A stretch of DNA of 64,000 nucleotides, from NCBI RefSeq assembly GCF_009873495.1, contig NZ_CP046703.1:4816501-4880500 (forward strand). The letters run 5' to 3'. Source of the stretch: Nostoc sp. ATCC 53789. GTDB taxonomy: Bacteria; Cyanobacteriota; Cyanobacteriia; Cyanobacteriales; Nostocaceae. Below the pieces are notes generated by a model. The model worked only from the letters and a program-made list of their open reading frames with translations, was not told the DNA's origin and searched no databases. Positions 34,138-42,396 of the stretch are shown one piece after another. How positions within the stretch are numbered: position 1 is the stretch's first letter; each line of letters starts with the position of its first letter. Both the position numbers and the translations under genes were made by a program.

Positions 34138-34809
34138 ATGAATCAATCAAATTCCAAAAAACTAACTCGGTGGATTGTAACAGCAGTATTTCTGGTACTT
34201 GTAGCAGGATTTTCGCTCCTTGACCAACAAGCAGTTAAAGCTCAAACACTAACAACATCCATACCTACTGAGTCTGAACTAGCTCCAATCACATCTCCAC
34301 TTACACCGCCAATGGAGTCTGTAACTTCCCCAGTCATACCTCCGGTTACACCGCCAATGGAATCTGTAACTTCCCCAGTTATACCTCCAGTTGTATCTGT
34401 AGCAACCAATGTTAGACATTTATTACAAACTAATGAATGTGTTGGATGTAACCTAACTGGAGCAATGCTTAAGGATGCAAACCTGCAAGCGGCAAATTTG
34501 GAGGGTGCTAACTTACAAAATGCAGACTTAGAAAGGGCTAACCTACAGCAAACAAACTTAAAAGGGGCAAACTTTCAAGGAGCAGATTTAGGTAAGGTAA
34601 ACCTTTTGGGAGCAAACCTTGTGGGAGCAAACCTATTTGATGCAGACTTAGAAAAAGCCAACTTGTTGGGAGCAAATCTGCAAATGGCTAACCTACAGGG
34701 CGCAGACTTGGAAAAGACAAATCTCACAAATGCAAACATCCAGGGGATTAACCTGATGGGGGTTGATTTGGAAGATGCGATCAGACCTGAAGGATTCACT
34801 GTTCAGTGA
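34138..34809 (+). CDS. Exported pentapeptide-repeat protein
   Basis: A 223-residue protein with a signal peptide (about residues 11-31, VTAVFLVLVAGFSLL, cleavage after VKA). Next comes a Pro/Thr/Ser linker with a repeated unit (PPMESVTSPVIPPV twice, about 55-90). After CVGCNLTGA, A(D/N)LxX pentapeptides run from about residue 100 to 215. ATG 34138 is supported by AGGAAGGA 6-13 bases upstream; the frame extends further 5' but that part has no coding character. Likely located in periplasm or lumen. Function unknown. It shares the fold with the protein at 5913-6437 but not its cysteine tail. Confidence 0.85.
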   Translation: MNQSNSKKLTRWIVTAVFLVLVAGFSLLDQQAVKAQTLTTSIPTESELAPITSPLTPPMESVTSPVIPPVTPPMESVTSPVIPPVVSVATNVRHLLQTNECVGCNLTGAMLKDANLQAANLEGANLQNADLERANLQQTNLKGANFQGADLGKVNLLGANLVGANLFDADLEKANLLGANLQMANLQGADLEKTNLTNANIQGINLMGVDLEDAIRPEGFTVQ

Positions 34810-34848
34810 TTAAACTGAAGTTCTGAGTGTAAATTTAATAAAACCCTC

Positions 34849-34882
34849 AAAAGCCTGATTCAGTAATGAATACAGGCTTTTA
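34849..34882. terminator. Bidirectional terminator between convergent genes
   Basis: AAAAGCCTG (34849-34857) pairs with CAGGCTTTT (34873-34881) with flanking A and T tracts. It serves the pentapeptide gene on the left and recJ on the right. Confidence 0.85.
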
Positions 34883-34885
34883 TTT

Positions 34886-37327
34886 TTAAAGGTTTGTACT
34901 CATATAATTGTCGGAATTTGCGATCGCCACAATAGTAGATAAAGGCACGTCAGCAAAATACTGTTGCTGAAATTGTTCTTCTCGGACAGCAGCTAAAAAC
35001 CTTGCCACCGCTTCATCAGCAAGGTTTTCTGCCCTATCACTCGGATGCCAGGTAAATTGTAAATAATTGTCTTGTCGTTTGATTGTGAACCCTAAATGTT
35101 TTAAGGCTTTAATTCCTACAAGTAAAGTTTGATCGCTGATGCCGATTTTCTCTAAAAGTTGGACGCGCGTAACTGGTTGATTTGTGCGGCTGAGGTATTT
35201 GGCAATTCCGACAAGAGTCAACCAAATTTGATTGGGTGGTTGGTGGTTGGGTTTAGACCAAGCGATCGCTAATTGTTGTTGATTAGAAAGCGTAGACGCG
35301 GAACGGCTTATGGCTAGACATCGCCGCAACCATAGGCGTAAATTATCCCAACTCGTGGGACAATCTTCAAGAATCAACGCTAAGTCTTGAGTTGTGTTAG
35401 CCGTAGCCTGTGAGTATTCCTGATTCCGTAAGTCTAAAATTAGTGGTGAGTGTTGAGTGTTAAGTGCTGAGTTAACACTGGGACGCACAGCAATTAATCT
35501 GATTTCATAACGTTTTTTAAAGGTGTTGTAGTCTAATTCAGCTATGCAATCACACCTTCCTATGGGCAATTCATCTTTGTAATGTCCCCACCATAAGCCA
35601 GGAAAAGCACTTCTGCCAGAATCATCCCGAATATCAAACTCAGTTTTAATGTACTGTACCTTTTTCCCTTGCCAATCCTGCTGATTGCGATGCCAAGCAT
35701 TTTCAAACCAGCAGTTTTGAATTAGCAACTTCGGAACAGGATTACCCATTCCACAAGGTTCTAGCACTTTCAGTTCTAAAAATAACTCTTTTCCCAAGTC
35801 TGCAACTGTCACCGTCAAGTCTGCTTGCACAGTTGGCGTTAGGGTTGTACTACCTAAAGATTGCCGCAGCTGCTGATTAATCGCTGCTGTAAATAAAGGA
35901 ATATTCTCTACTAACAAACTCAAACCTGCTGCAAAGGGATGTCCCCCAAAGCGATGTAACAAATGTGCTTGGTCTTTTACCAGTTGGTATAAATCTACAG
36001 AATTCACCGAACGGGCGGAACCACGGGCTAATAAGAGTGCTGAGTGCTGAGTGCTGAGTTCTGAGTTAGATAAAGAAGTAATTTCTCCCCCTGCTCCCCT
36101 GCTCCCCTGCTCCCCTGCTATTTCTGTACTTAACAAAATAGTCGGACGACCTGTTTCTTGTGCTACCTGTCCAGCAACTAAACCCAATACACCCGCAGGC
36201 CATTGGGCATCTTCTAGGACGATGACGCTGGTGGTTGATAAGTCTAATTGAGTAAGTTTTTGTGCTACTTGCGCTTGTACATCTTTTTGCAAAGATTTGC
36301 GCCTAGTGTTTGCGAGTTCTGTAACTTCGGCTAATTCGTTACAACGTTTGACATCTCGACTGGTTAATAATTCAACGCAAAAACTGGCATCACCTTGGAT
36401 GCGGCTAACAGCGTTAATTCTTGGGCCCAAACCAAAGGAAATATCTGTGGGGCGATCGCCACTTTTCTGGCACAATTCTAATAATCGTCCCACTCCCGGA
36501 CGACGACGCGCTGCTGGTGGCTGTTTAAAATCTTCTTGTAGTCGTTGAATTCCCAATTGCGCCAAATAACGACAATCTCCACTTAACTGCACTAAGTCGG
36601 CAATTAATCCTACTGCTACTAAATCTAATAAATCCTCTAACGGATGTTTTGCAACATTAGGCAGACTTTTATATAGTGCCTCCACCAACTTATAAGCTAC
36701 CGCTACCCCAGAAAGATTAAATAACTGATGTTCCCTTGAAAAATAGCGGGGATTGATAATTGCTGCGACGGATGGGCGTTCAGTTGGTAAAGTATGATGG
36801 TCTGTAACTATTACATCTATGCCTAGCTGTTTTGCGTAGATAATTTCCTCAATATTTGTGCTGCCAGTATCACAAGTAACAATTAATTTACAACCTTGTT
36901 TTGCTAAGTTATCAATACCTTGATTATTGAGACCGTGAGATTCTTTTAGGCGATTGGGAATATAGTAAATTAACTGAGTATTTTGTTTAAAAAATTGCCC
37001 TAATCCATCCCAAAGTACAGATGTAGCGGTAATCCCATCAGCATCAAAGTCTCCCCAGATAGCTATTTTTTCTTTAGCGTTATATGCATGTTGCAACCGT
37101 GCGATCGCTAAGTCCATTTCTTGCCCAAACTCAAAGGGACTCGCTGGTTGATAAGCTTTATAGTTAATAAAAGCTGTTAATTGTTGATTATCTTTAATTC
37201 CCCGTTGCCACAACAATTGTGCTGCATATATTCCACTTGATGCGGGTGTATGCTGTTTCACCGCTTGGATGAACCACTCCGGGGGTTGTTCGGTTGCTGT
37301 TATAGTCCACTGCTGTTGTTCTGGCAT
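34886..37327 (-). CDS. recJ: Single-stranded-DNA-specific exonuclease RecJ
   Basis: RecJ is a 5'-3' exonuclease on single-stranded DNA in recombination and mismatch repair. Motifs present: WGDFDADGIT (residues 91-100), VTDHH near 175, the DHHA1 segment GGHPFAAGLSL in the second half, and a C-terminal extension with a winged-helix-like region (LLEKIGISDQTLLVGIKAL) typical for cyanobacterial RecJ. The protein, 813 residues, is longer than bacterial types partly because three blocks are read from dispersed repeats (36027-36122, 35437-35480 and 35276-35330). They lie between motifs and leave them intact. The GNAT gene ends two bases upstream of the start codon, so the two are an operon. Confidence 0.93.
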   Translation of the reverse strand: MPEQQQWTITATEQPPEWFIQAVKQHTPASSGIYAAQLLWQRGIKDNQQLTAFINYKAYQPASPFEFGQEMDLAIARLQHAYNAKEKIAIWGDFDADGITATSVLWDGLGQFFKQNTQLIYYIPNRLKESHGLNNQGIDNLAKQGCKLIVTCDTGSTNIEEIIYAKQLGIDVIVTDHHTLPTERPSVAAIINPRYFSREHQLFNLSGVAVAYKLVEALYKSLPNVAKHPLEDLLDLVAVGLIADLVQLSGDCRYLAQLGIQRLQEDFKQPPAARRRPGVGRLLELCQKSGDRPTDISFGLGPRINAVSRIQGDASFCVELLTSRDVKRCNELAEVTELANTRRKSLQKDVQAQVAQKLTQLDLSTTSVIVLEDAQWPAGVLGLVAGQVAQETGRPTILLSTEIAGEQGSRGAGGEITSLSNSELSTQHSALLLARGSARSVNSVDLYQLVKDQAHLLHRFGGHPFAAGLSLLVENIPLFTAAINQQLRQSLGSTTLTPTVQADLTVTVADLGKELFLELKVLEPCGMGNPVPKLLIQNCWFENAWHRNQQDWQGKKVQYIKTEFDIRDDSGRSAFPGLWWGHYKDELPIGRCDCIAELDYNTFKKRYEIRLIAVRPSVNSALNTQHSPLILDLRNQEYSQATANTTQDLALILEDCPTSWDNLRLWLRRCLAISRSASTLSNQQQLAIAWSKPNHQPPNQIWLTLVGIAKYLSRTNQPVTRVQLLEKIGISDQTLLVGIKALKHLGFTIKRQDNYLQFTWHPSDRAENLADEAVARFLAAVREEQFQQQYFADVPLSTIVAIANSDNYMSTNL
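36027..36122. repeat. GTGCTGA and CCCCTGCT repeats inside recJ
   Basis: Heptamers GTGCTGA in tandem (about 36035-36065) and three CCCCTGCT units (about 36092-36116) in frame. They encode the low-complexity stretch around GEQGSRGAGGE and SELSTQHSALL between the DHH and DHHA1 motifs. Confidence 0.82.
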
Positions 37328-37329
37328 GA

Positions 37330-37971
37330 TTAAATCGGGGATTGATCCTCGGTTGTTTGAGATTCACCTGCTAGGGGATTAAGGACTACTTCATTGGCGA
37401 CGCTATCAGCTTTCCGGGCGCGAATTGCCGGACGCGATCGCTTGTAACCTGCTCTTTCAGCTTTTTGGTGTTCATAATCAATCAATCTGCCATAATATTC
37501 ATGCTTGCTTAAATTCATCGACAAGAAAATATGCTGGCGAGTATTACCAAAACCCTTGCGGTTAAAAAACTTTAAGGCTGAAGTATTGGTGGGATCGGTA
37601 TCTACCAGCATAAACCGTGCGCCATCTTCAATCATTCGGGCGACGACTTTATCCACCAATTTGTCTGCTACTCCCCGACGCTGATACTTCGGGCTAACTC
37701 CCAACCATAAAATGTATCCATAAGTCCAGGATGCTTTGGTAATGATAGTTCCCAAAATGAATCCTGCTAATTCCCCGTCAGTTTCGGCCACAAGACAATA
37801 TTCAGGATCGGTATTGTAAAGTCCAATCACCTCCCATTCATCCCATGTACGGTATAAATAAGGATATAAATCGCTGGTAAATAACCCTTCTCCCAAGTGG
37901 TAAACGGGAGCAATGTCATCAATTCCTAATTCGCGGACATAAATGGCTTCAGTTTCGTCAAAAGTTGACAT
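37330..37971 (-). CDS. GNAT family N-acetyltransferase
   Basis: A 213-residue protein with a GNAT fold at about residues 10-150. Acetyl-CoA-binding motif A is LWLGVSPKYQRRGVADKLV (about 90-108), followed by DTDPTNTSALKFFNRKGF. The last ~60 residues (RSRPAIRARKADSVANE) are a polar tail not part of the fold. The substrate is unknown. The stop codon lies two bases before the recJ start, so it is the first gene of a two-gene operon. Confidence 0.88.
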   Translation of the reverse strand: MSTFDETEAIYVRELGIDDIAPVYHLGEGLFTSDLYPYLYRTWDEWEVIGLYNTDPEYCLVAETDGELAGFILGTIITKASWTYGYILWLGVSPKYQRRGVADKLVDKVVARMIEDGARFMLVDTDPTNTSALKFFNRKGFGNTRQHIFLSMNLSKHEYYGRLIDYEHQKAERAGYKRSRPAIRARKADSVANEVVLNPLAGESQTTEDQSPI

Positions 37972-38024
37972 AAATTTAGAAGTTGTGATTTTTTTATATC
38001 CCTATTGGACTTGACAAACATCCT

Positions 38025-38837
38025 TTAATGTATGGGGTTGAGTGAGATTTCTTGAATGCTGTCAAAATTGGGCAATGAGTCTTTCACTGCTTCTTCGGGA
38101 ACTTGTGTGCGCTCGCACCGTTTGGCAAACTGACAATAATCACAGGTTTTGCTACCCTCTGCCACTTGAGGAAACTGTTGATTATTTTGGTAATCTTCCA
38201 ACCAATTAGTTAACTGACTTAACAGTTGATTAAGTTTCTTTGCTATTTTTGTGTGTTGAACAGTATTGTAATTAAATTTAATATTTTGCGGCTTACCCTC
38301 AGATTGGACAAACCAGTAAGTCATGGAAATATTTTCTGGCGAATAATCGCTAGTTTCTGCCAATACATAGAGATAAAGCCGTGTTTGCCAGTTGGATTCT
38401 AACTCGCGTTTATTGGGTGGTTTAGGATAAGTTTTCCAGTCTAGAATTTGCGCTTGTTGGTTATCTGCAATCAATAAATCATAGACAACCGTCAGCAAAT
38501 AATCTTGAACTTGCAGGGTGCGGTAGTGTTCACTTTCACGGAAAGTTTGATTATCAGATGCAGCCGTTAAAATTTCAGGTGCGGCATCAGCAAAACCTAG
38601 CATCCAGCTTTGCAGTTTAGCATCTGCTTGCAAAAAACTGTCAATTGGCAAACCCATTTCTCGCTGCTGCATTAGCAAGTGAAAACGACTACCCAAAGTT
38701 AGCCGTTCTTCTTGTTCTGGATTTGAGGGCGAATTGAGTTTTTCTAAATAGGTATGTTGGAATTTACGCGGACAAGCTTCTAGTAAGTTGAGTTGTCCTT
38801 GAGACAGTCGCAGTAGTTGAGTGGGAGTTAACAGCAT
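38025..38837 (-). CDS. PD-(D/E)XK nuclease with Cas4/RecB-type cysteine cluster
   Basis: A 270-residue protein of the RecB-like nuclease superfamily. The N-terminus has SQGQLNLLEACPRKFQHTYL, where Cys-19 is the first iron-sulfur ligand. The nuclease core is TVVYDLLIADNQQAQILDWKTY (catalytic D...DxK, about residues 117-138), then a QTRLYLYVLA helix. C-x2-C-x5-C (CDYCQFAKRC, about 232-241) completes a likely 4Fe-4S cluster. No cas genes or helicase adjoin it, so it is not a CRISPR Cas4; a DNA-repair role fits with recJ and GNAT on the same strand 50 bases downstream. Confidence 0.85.
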   Translation of the reverse strand: MLLTPTQLLRLSQGQLNLLEACPRKFQHTYLEKLNSPSNPEQEERLTLGSRFHLLMQQREMGLPIDSFLQADAKLQSWMLGFADAAPEILTAASDNQTFRESEHYRTLQVQDYLLTVVYDLLIADNQQAQILDWKTYPKPPNKRELESNWQTRLYLYVLAETSDYSPENISMTYWFVQSEGKPQNIKFNYNTVQHTKIAKKLNQLLSQLTNWLEDYQNNQQFPQVAEGSKTCDYCQFAKRCERTQVPEEAVKDSLPNFDSIQEISLNPIH

Positions 38838-39004
38838 TCTTCTATTTTAGAAGTTAAAAGGGCGAATGACCTCCGCCCTAGCTCTAAGTTGACACCCAAA
38901 CAATAACTGCTATAGTTCTCATATCTGTTATTTCAACTCTTCATAATCTGCCTCATCTTGGTGATTAGAATGTTTCGTTTTTTCTTGGGACTTGATGGAG
39001 CCAA

Positions 39005-39575
39005 GCAATCAAGCGCGAGTTAGTTTCCCTAGAAGAATTGCTAGATGATATTGTGCGTCCCTTGCCCAAAAGGGAAGTACTTGAAGCACTCGCTAATTGA
39101 ACAAAGAACTGCACTTTTCTCCCTCCAGTCTGTGATGATGAAATAGATGACTGACCGATTAATTGAACAGGTTTATCACAAAATTACTACTGGGGATATT
39201 AGGCTAATTTATAAGCTATTTACTTGTACCTGGACATAACGGTTCGGTATAAATCATAGGACTTACGCAAACAATAGTTAAAACCCTGATTCTCAAGTAG
39301 GGGCAATTCATGAATTGCCCCTACCGTGTGTAGTTTTGCGTAAGTCCTAAATCAGTTACCTTCAGTCCCGATGGTCAAACCCTAATTTGTAGTAGCCAAG
39401 ATGAGACAATTAAAGTTTGGGATGTATTGACAGGTGAGTGTCTAAAAACACTGCGTAGGCGTAGCCCGTCGTACACATCGCCAAAAGGCTAAGAAAAAAT
39501 GAATATCACCGGGGTGACAGAATTAACATCGGCACAGATAGAAACTCTCAAAGCCTTGGGAGCCGTAGAAAAATC
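39005..39575 (+). pseudogene. Remnant of an NB-ARC/NACHT-WD40 protein gene
   Basis: Broken pieces in different frames keep the order of a signalling ATPase with WD40 repeats. Positions 39009-39100 read IKRELVSLEELLDDIV...LPKREVLEAL. Positions about 39108-39230 read FSLQSVMMK-stop-MTDRLIEQV and ITTGDIRL, which fits the FTLQPVVMEYVTERLIEQV-type segment of such proteins. Positions 39231-39248 read GHNGSV, then after the 93-bp element 39355-39459 read VTFSPDGQTLICSS...ETIKVWDV. About 39500-39575 read NITGVTELTSAQIETLKALG, a typical C-terminal tail. Stops, frameshifts and a large internal deletion show that it is dead. Confidence 0.8.
39257..39349. mobile_element. 93-bp MITE-like element, copy 1, with AATCA target duplication
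   Basis: Perfect 15-base terminal inverted repeats TAGGACTTACGCAAA (39257-39271) and complement (39335-39349). The 5-base sequence AATCA flanks both ends (39252-39256 and 39350-39354). A 28-bp palindrome forms the core (39297-39324). It carries no coding sequence. It is inserted within a WD40 repeat of the pseudogene. A second copy of identical length lies at 52100-52192. Confidence 0.9.
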
Positions 39576-39583
39576 GAAAAAAT

Positions 39584-39634
39584 AAAAGGTAAAAGAATGA
39601 ATTTTGCCTTTTCCTTCATCCTTTTACCTTTTTT
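39584..39634. terminator. Hairpin terminator between pseudogene and small membrane gene
   Basis: AAAAGGTAAAAGAATGA (39584-39600) pairs with TCATCCTTTTACCTTTT (about 39616-39632), with A/T tracts on both sides. It most likely ends the def operon transcript on the minus strand. Confidence 0.75.
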
Positions 39635-39647
39635 ATGTACCTGATGC

Positions 39648-39851
39648 TTATTTCATGTTAGCCCTTGCGTCCTTCACTGCGGCAAAGAAAAAGAATCCGG
39701 TGAGTGGAATGCTCAATGCGAGGATAATCGCCGTGACTTGGAAACCCAAATCTGGTTGTCCGTAACTGAGTTCAAAAATTGAACCAACAGCTGCGATCGC
39801 ACTTACACAAGAACCACCCAGAAATAAACCGCTTTTTGGAGTTAAATACAC
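39648..39851 (-). CDS. Small two-helix membrane protein
   Basis: A 67-residue protein with two hydrophobic segments (about 8-26 and 37-58) and a basic C-terminus (KDARANMK). Not recognised as a named family. It begins 10 bases behind the def stop codon and is followed by a strong hairpin terminator, so it is the last gene of a def transcript. The size and conserved appearance suggest a genuine cyanobacterial protein. Confidence 0.7.
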   Translation of the reverse strand: MYLTPKSGLFLGGSCVSAIAAVGSIFELSYGQPDLGFQVTAIILALSIPLTGFFFFAAVKDARANMK

Positions 39852-39861
39852 TACTAGCCCC

Positions 39862-40434
39862 CTATGCTATTGGTTTCACCGCTTGATACGAGAAGCCATT
39901 TTTAGATAGCTCCTGGGCTAAAGTCAAGGAGTTTTCTACACGGTCTACAAATACCACACCGTTGAGGTGATCCATCTCGTGCTGAATGCAGCGTCCTAAA
40001 AGGGCATTAGCCTTTAATGTTCGAGGACGGCCATATTCGTCTTTATAGGCTATCTCCACGACTTCAGGACGCTTTACGTCTAGATATACGTTAGGAATGC
40101 TTAAGCATCCTTCTTCGGCAACAGAGATGTCGCGGCTGACTTGTTTAATGGTGGGGTTAATTAACACCAAAGGCGGATTAGCTGCGTTCTCTGGTTCCAG
40201 GTCGATGACAATTAGTTGTTTGTGAATTCCCACTTGGGGGGCAGCCAAACCAATGCCATCTTTGCTGTACATAGTTTGCAGCATTTCCCGCACCATCCGG
40301 CGAAGTTCGTCATCTACTTTAGAAACCCGCTTTGCAGCTTGACGCAGCACGCGATCGCCTAAATAATGAAGCTCCAAAGGTGGATTTTTTAACTTTTTTT
40401 TCTCTACAGCAATTTCAGAAGGCATGAGTCTCAA
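39862..40434 (-). CDS. def: Peptide deformylase
   Basis: Removes the formyl group from the N-terminal methionine of new proteins, with a bound metal. All three motifs are present: GIGLAAPQVG (about residues 60-69), EEGCLSIP (about 107-114, Cys is a metal ligand) and QHEMDHLNG (about 150-158, two His ligands and the catalytic Glu). The 190-residue length is normal. An ATG at 40425 (MPSEIAV) is an alternative start three codons downstream. A small membrane protein gene follows after 10 bases. Confidence 0.95.
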   Translation of the reverse strand: MRLMPSEIAVEKKKLKNPPLELHYLGDRVLRQAAKRVSKVDDELRRMVREMLQTMYSKDGIGLAAPQVGIHKQLIVIDLEPENAANPPLVLINPTIKQVSRDISVAEEGCLSIPNVYLDVKRPEVVEIAYKDEYGRPRTLKANALLGRCIQHEMDHLNGVVFVDRVENSLTLAQELSKNGFSYQAVKPIA

Positions 40435-40469
40435 TGGCTAGTGGTGAAAATTCTTACTATTTTCATTCT

Positions 40470-40540
40470 ATCAAGTTGGGGAATGGGGGGTGGGGAATTG
40501 GAAATTGGGAATGGGGAATTGGGAACTATGAATTACGAAT
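40470..40540. repeat. GGGAATT-type repeats upstream of ftsX
   Basis: GGGGAAT/GGGAATT heptamers between def and ftsX, which are divergent. The promoters of both genes must lie in or beside this block. Confidence 0.7.
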
Positions 40541-40558
40541 TATTGGCTGGGGTGATGT

Positions 40559-41461
40559 GTGTTTAAATCTTTTACGAAACTAGACTATCTGCTTAAAGAA
40601 ACTTTCCTCGGTTTGCTGCGGGGAGGTTGGATGAATTGGGCAGCTGTAAGTACTGTGACAGTGTTACTGTTTTTATTTGGTTTGAGTTTGCAAACCTCTT
40701 GGCAAGTCGAAAAACTACTCTATCAGTTCGGTAGTCAGCTAGAAGTATCAGTTTATCTTGAACCGGATGCACGGGCCGAAAACATTGAGCCACTGATCGC
40801 AAAAATGCCAGAGGTTGCGGCGATGCAAACCATTACCAAAGAGCAAGCTTGGACTAAGTTAGTTAAGGAAATGAGAATTTCTGATATTGAGGGTGCTACG
40901 CAGCAGCTAGGTGAGAATCCTTTAGTTGACGAGATGAAGGTGAAAGCGCGTAATTCTCAAGTTGTACCAACTTTAGCAACGCAACTGGCTAAGTTACCGG
41001 GAGTTGAGACGGTGGAGTATATCGATGAAGCAGTTAAACGCATTGCCCAGTTGCACCGGGGTCTGAACTGGATTACTTTAACAATTACAATTATTCTGAC
41101 CCTAACAGCGATCGCAGTGACTACAACCACAATTCGGTTGATTGTGATGGCGCGACGGCAAGAAATTGAAATTATGCAACTAGTGGGAGCAACCTCAGCT
41201 TGGATTTACCTGCCGTTTATTTTACAAGGAATTGCTTTTGGTTTAGTTGGTGGTGCGATCGCTTGGAGTTTCATTTCTGTGATTCAACAGTTTCTTGGTA
41301 AATTGCTAGCCAATCAACCTGAGTTTATTCAAGTTATCAGCAATGGTGTGCAACTCACTCCAGCCCAAGTTTTACTATTACCCTTGATTCTCTTGAGTTT
41401 CGGTGCAGCTGTAGGATTAATGGGAAGCTTATTTGCAGTCCGAAGTTTTGCTAAAGGTTAG
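40559..41461 (+). CDS. ftsX: Cell division protein FtsX
   Basis: The permease-like partner of the ATPase FtsE; the pair activates cell-wall hydrolases at the septum. The 300-residue protein has the FtsX plan: one helix (about 22-43), a periplasmic domain (about 44-170) containing LEVSVYLEPDA and VEYIDEAVKRIAQL, then three further helices (about 172-195, 217-245 and 265-295) with VMARRQEIEIMQLVGAT in the cytoplasmic loop. It starts with GTG. ftsE is not adjacent, so the two genes are separated in this genome. Confidence 0.92.
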   Translation: MFKSFTKLDYLLKETFLGLLRGGWMNWAAVSTVTVLLFLFGLSLQTSWQVEKLLYQFGSQLEVSVYLEPDARAENIEPLIAKMPEVAAMQTITKEQAWTKLVKEMRISDIEGATQQLGENPLVDEMKVKARNSQVVPTLATQLAKLPGVETVEYIDEAVKRIAQLHRGLNWITLTITIILTLTAIAVTTTTIRLIVMARRQEIEIMQLVGATSAWIYLPFILQGIAFGLVGGAIAWSFISVIQQFLGKLLANQPEFIQVISNGVQLTPAQVLLLPLILLSFGAAVGLMGSLFAVRSFAKG

Positions 41462-41526
41462 GGGTTAAAGATTGGGCATTGGTTATGTACAAATGACCAA
41501 TGACAAATGACAAAGGACAAATCTTT
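41462..41526. repeat. TGACCAA/TGACAAA repeats before the DUF3598 gene
   Basis: Heptamer repeats fill the 65 bases behind ftsX and include an in-frame ATG (41500) that would add MTNDKGQIF to the next protein. Confidence 0.8.
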
Positions 41527-42336
41527 ATGAAATCACAATGGGAATGTTTTCTGCAAAATCTTGGTGTATGGGAAGGTTCATTTACCAATTTTTCTCCCCA
41601 AGGTACGCTTCTGAACGATACTTCTAGCCGTCTTTGCCTAGAAGGTTTGAACAATAACCAGACAGTACGCCTAACTCTAAGCCGTTCGGGAAAGGATGAT
41701 GTAATCAGAGAATTTAGGTCTGTGGGAGGAGGTCTGCTATTTTTTGAAAATGGTTCATTTTCTGAAGGTTTAATCCAGCTAGGGCCATTTTCTGAATTTG
41801 GTGGAGAACTCGCTTTTGTTCATGAAAATCGCCGCTTACGTCTGGTACAACTGTTTGATAAAAATGGTCATCTAAATGGACTAACTCTCATTCGAGAACA
41901 TCTAGCTGGAACCCCGGTAGCAGAACGTCCCCTTTTGCAGATACATGACTTGTTAGGAGAATGGCGAGGACAAGCAGTGACAATATATCGAGATTTGCGT
42001 CCGCCTGATATTTACTCTACAACTTTGAAAATACAACTTGATGATGCTAGGCGATTAATTCAAAGTACTTCTTTTGGCGATCGCACAATTACCTCAACTG
42101 CTACTATCAAAGGTTCTATCATCCTCTTTGACCAAGATCCAGAAAAACAGGTACAAGTATTATTGTTACCTGATGGCGCTTCTGCAACTTCTCCCCTCAA
42201 GGTGCAATTACGTCAACCCTTATTTTTGGAAGCGGGTTGGTTAATCCAGCCAAATCTGCGCCAGAGGATGATTCGTAGCTATAACGACAAAGGCGAATGG
42301 GTTAGTCTGACATTAGTTACTGAAGAAAGGGTGTAA
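41527..42336 (+). CDS. DUF3598 family protein
   Basis: A 269-residue cyanobacterial protein beginning MKSQWECFLQNLGVWEGSF, the usual DUF3598 start. The N-terminal half looks like a beta-barrel (lipocalin/CpeS-like fold, by family knowledge), with GGGLLFFENGSFSEG. A second half starts at LLGEWRGQAVTIYRD and ends near RMIRSYNDKGEWVSLTLV. No signal peptide is visible, so it should be cytoplasmic. Ligand unknown; bilin or other small-molecule binding is conceivable but not shown. The upstream ATG 41500 lies in repeats and is rejected. Confidence 0.82.
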   Translation: MKSQWECFLQNLGVWEGSFTNFSPQGTLLNDTSSRLCLEGLNNNQTVRLTLSRSGKDDVIREFRSVGGGLLFFENGSFSEGLIQLGPFSEFGGELAFVHENRRLRLVQLFDKNGHLNGLTLIREHLAGTPVAERPLLQIHDLLGEWRGQAVTIYRDLRPPDIYSTTLKIQLDDARRLIQSTSFGDRTITSTATIKGSIILFDQDPEKQVQVLLLPDGASATSPLKVQLRQPLFLEAGWLIQPNLRQRMIRSYNDKGEWVSLTLVTEERV

Positions 42337-42396
42337 GGGATTTGAGAGTGCAATCGTACTATGTCATGAGATATTAGACCAAACTTTCCTTAGACA

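Noticed and set aside
38025..38837. CRISPR-associated Cas4
   Set aside because: The cysteine cluster and nuclease core fit Cas4 and RecB-like nucleases alike, but no cas genes or repeats are near.
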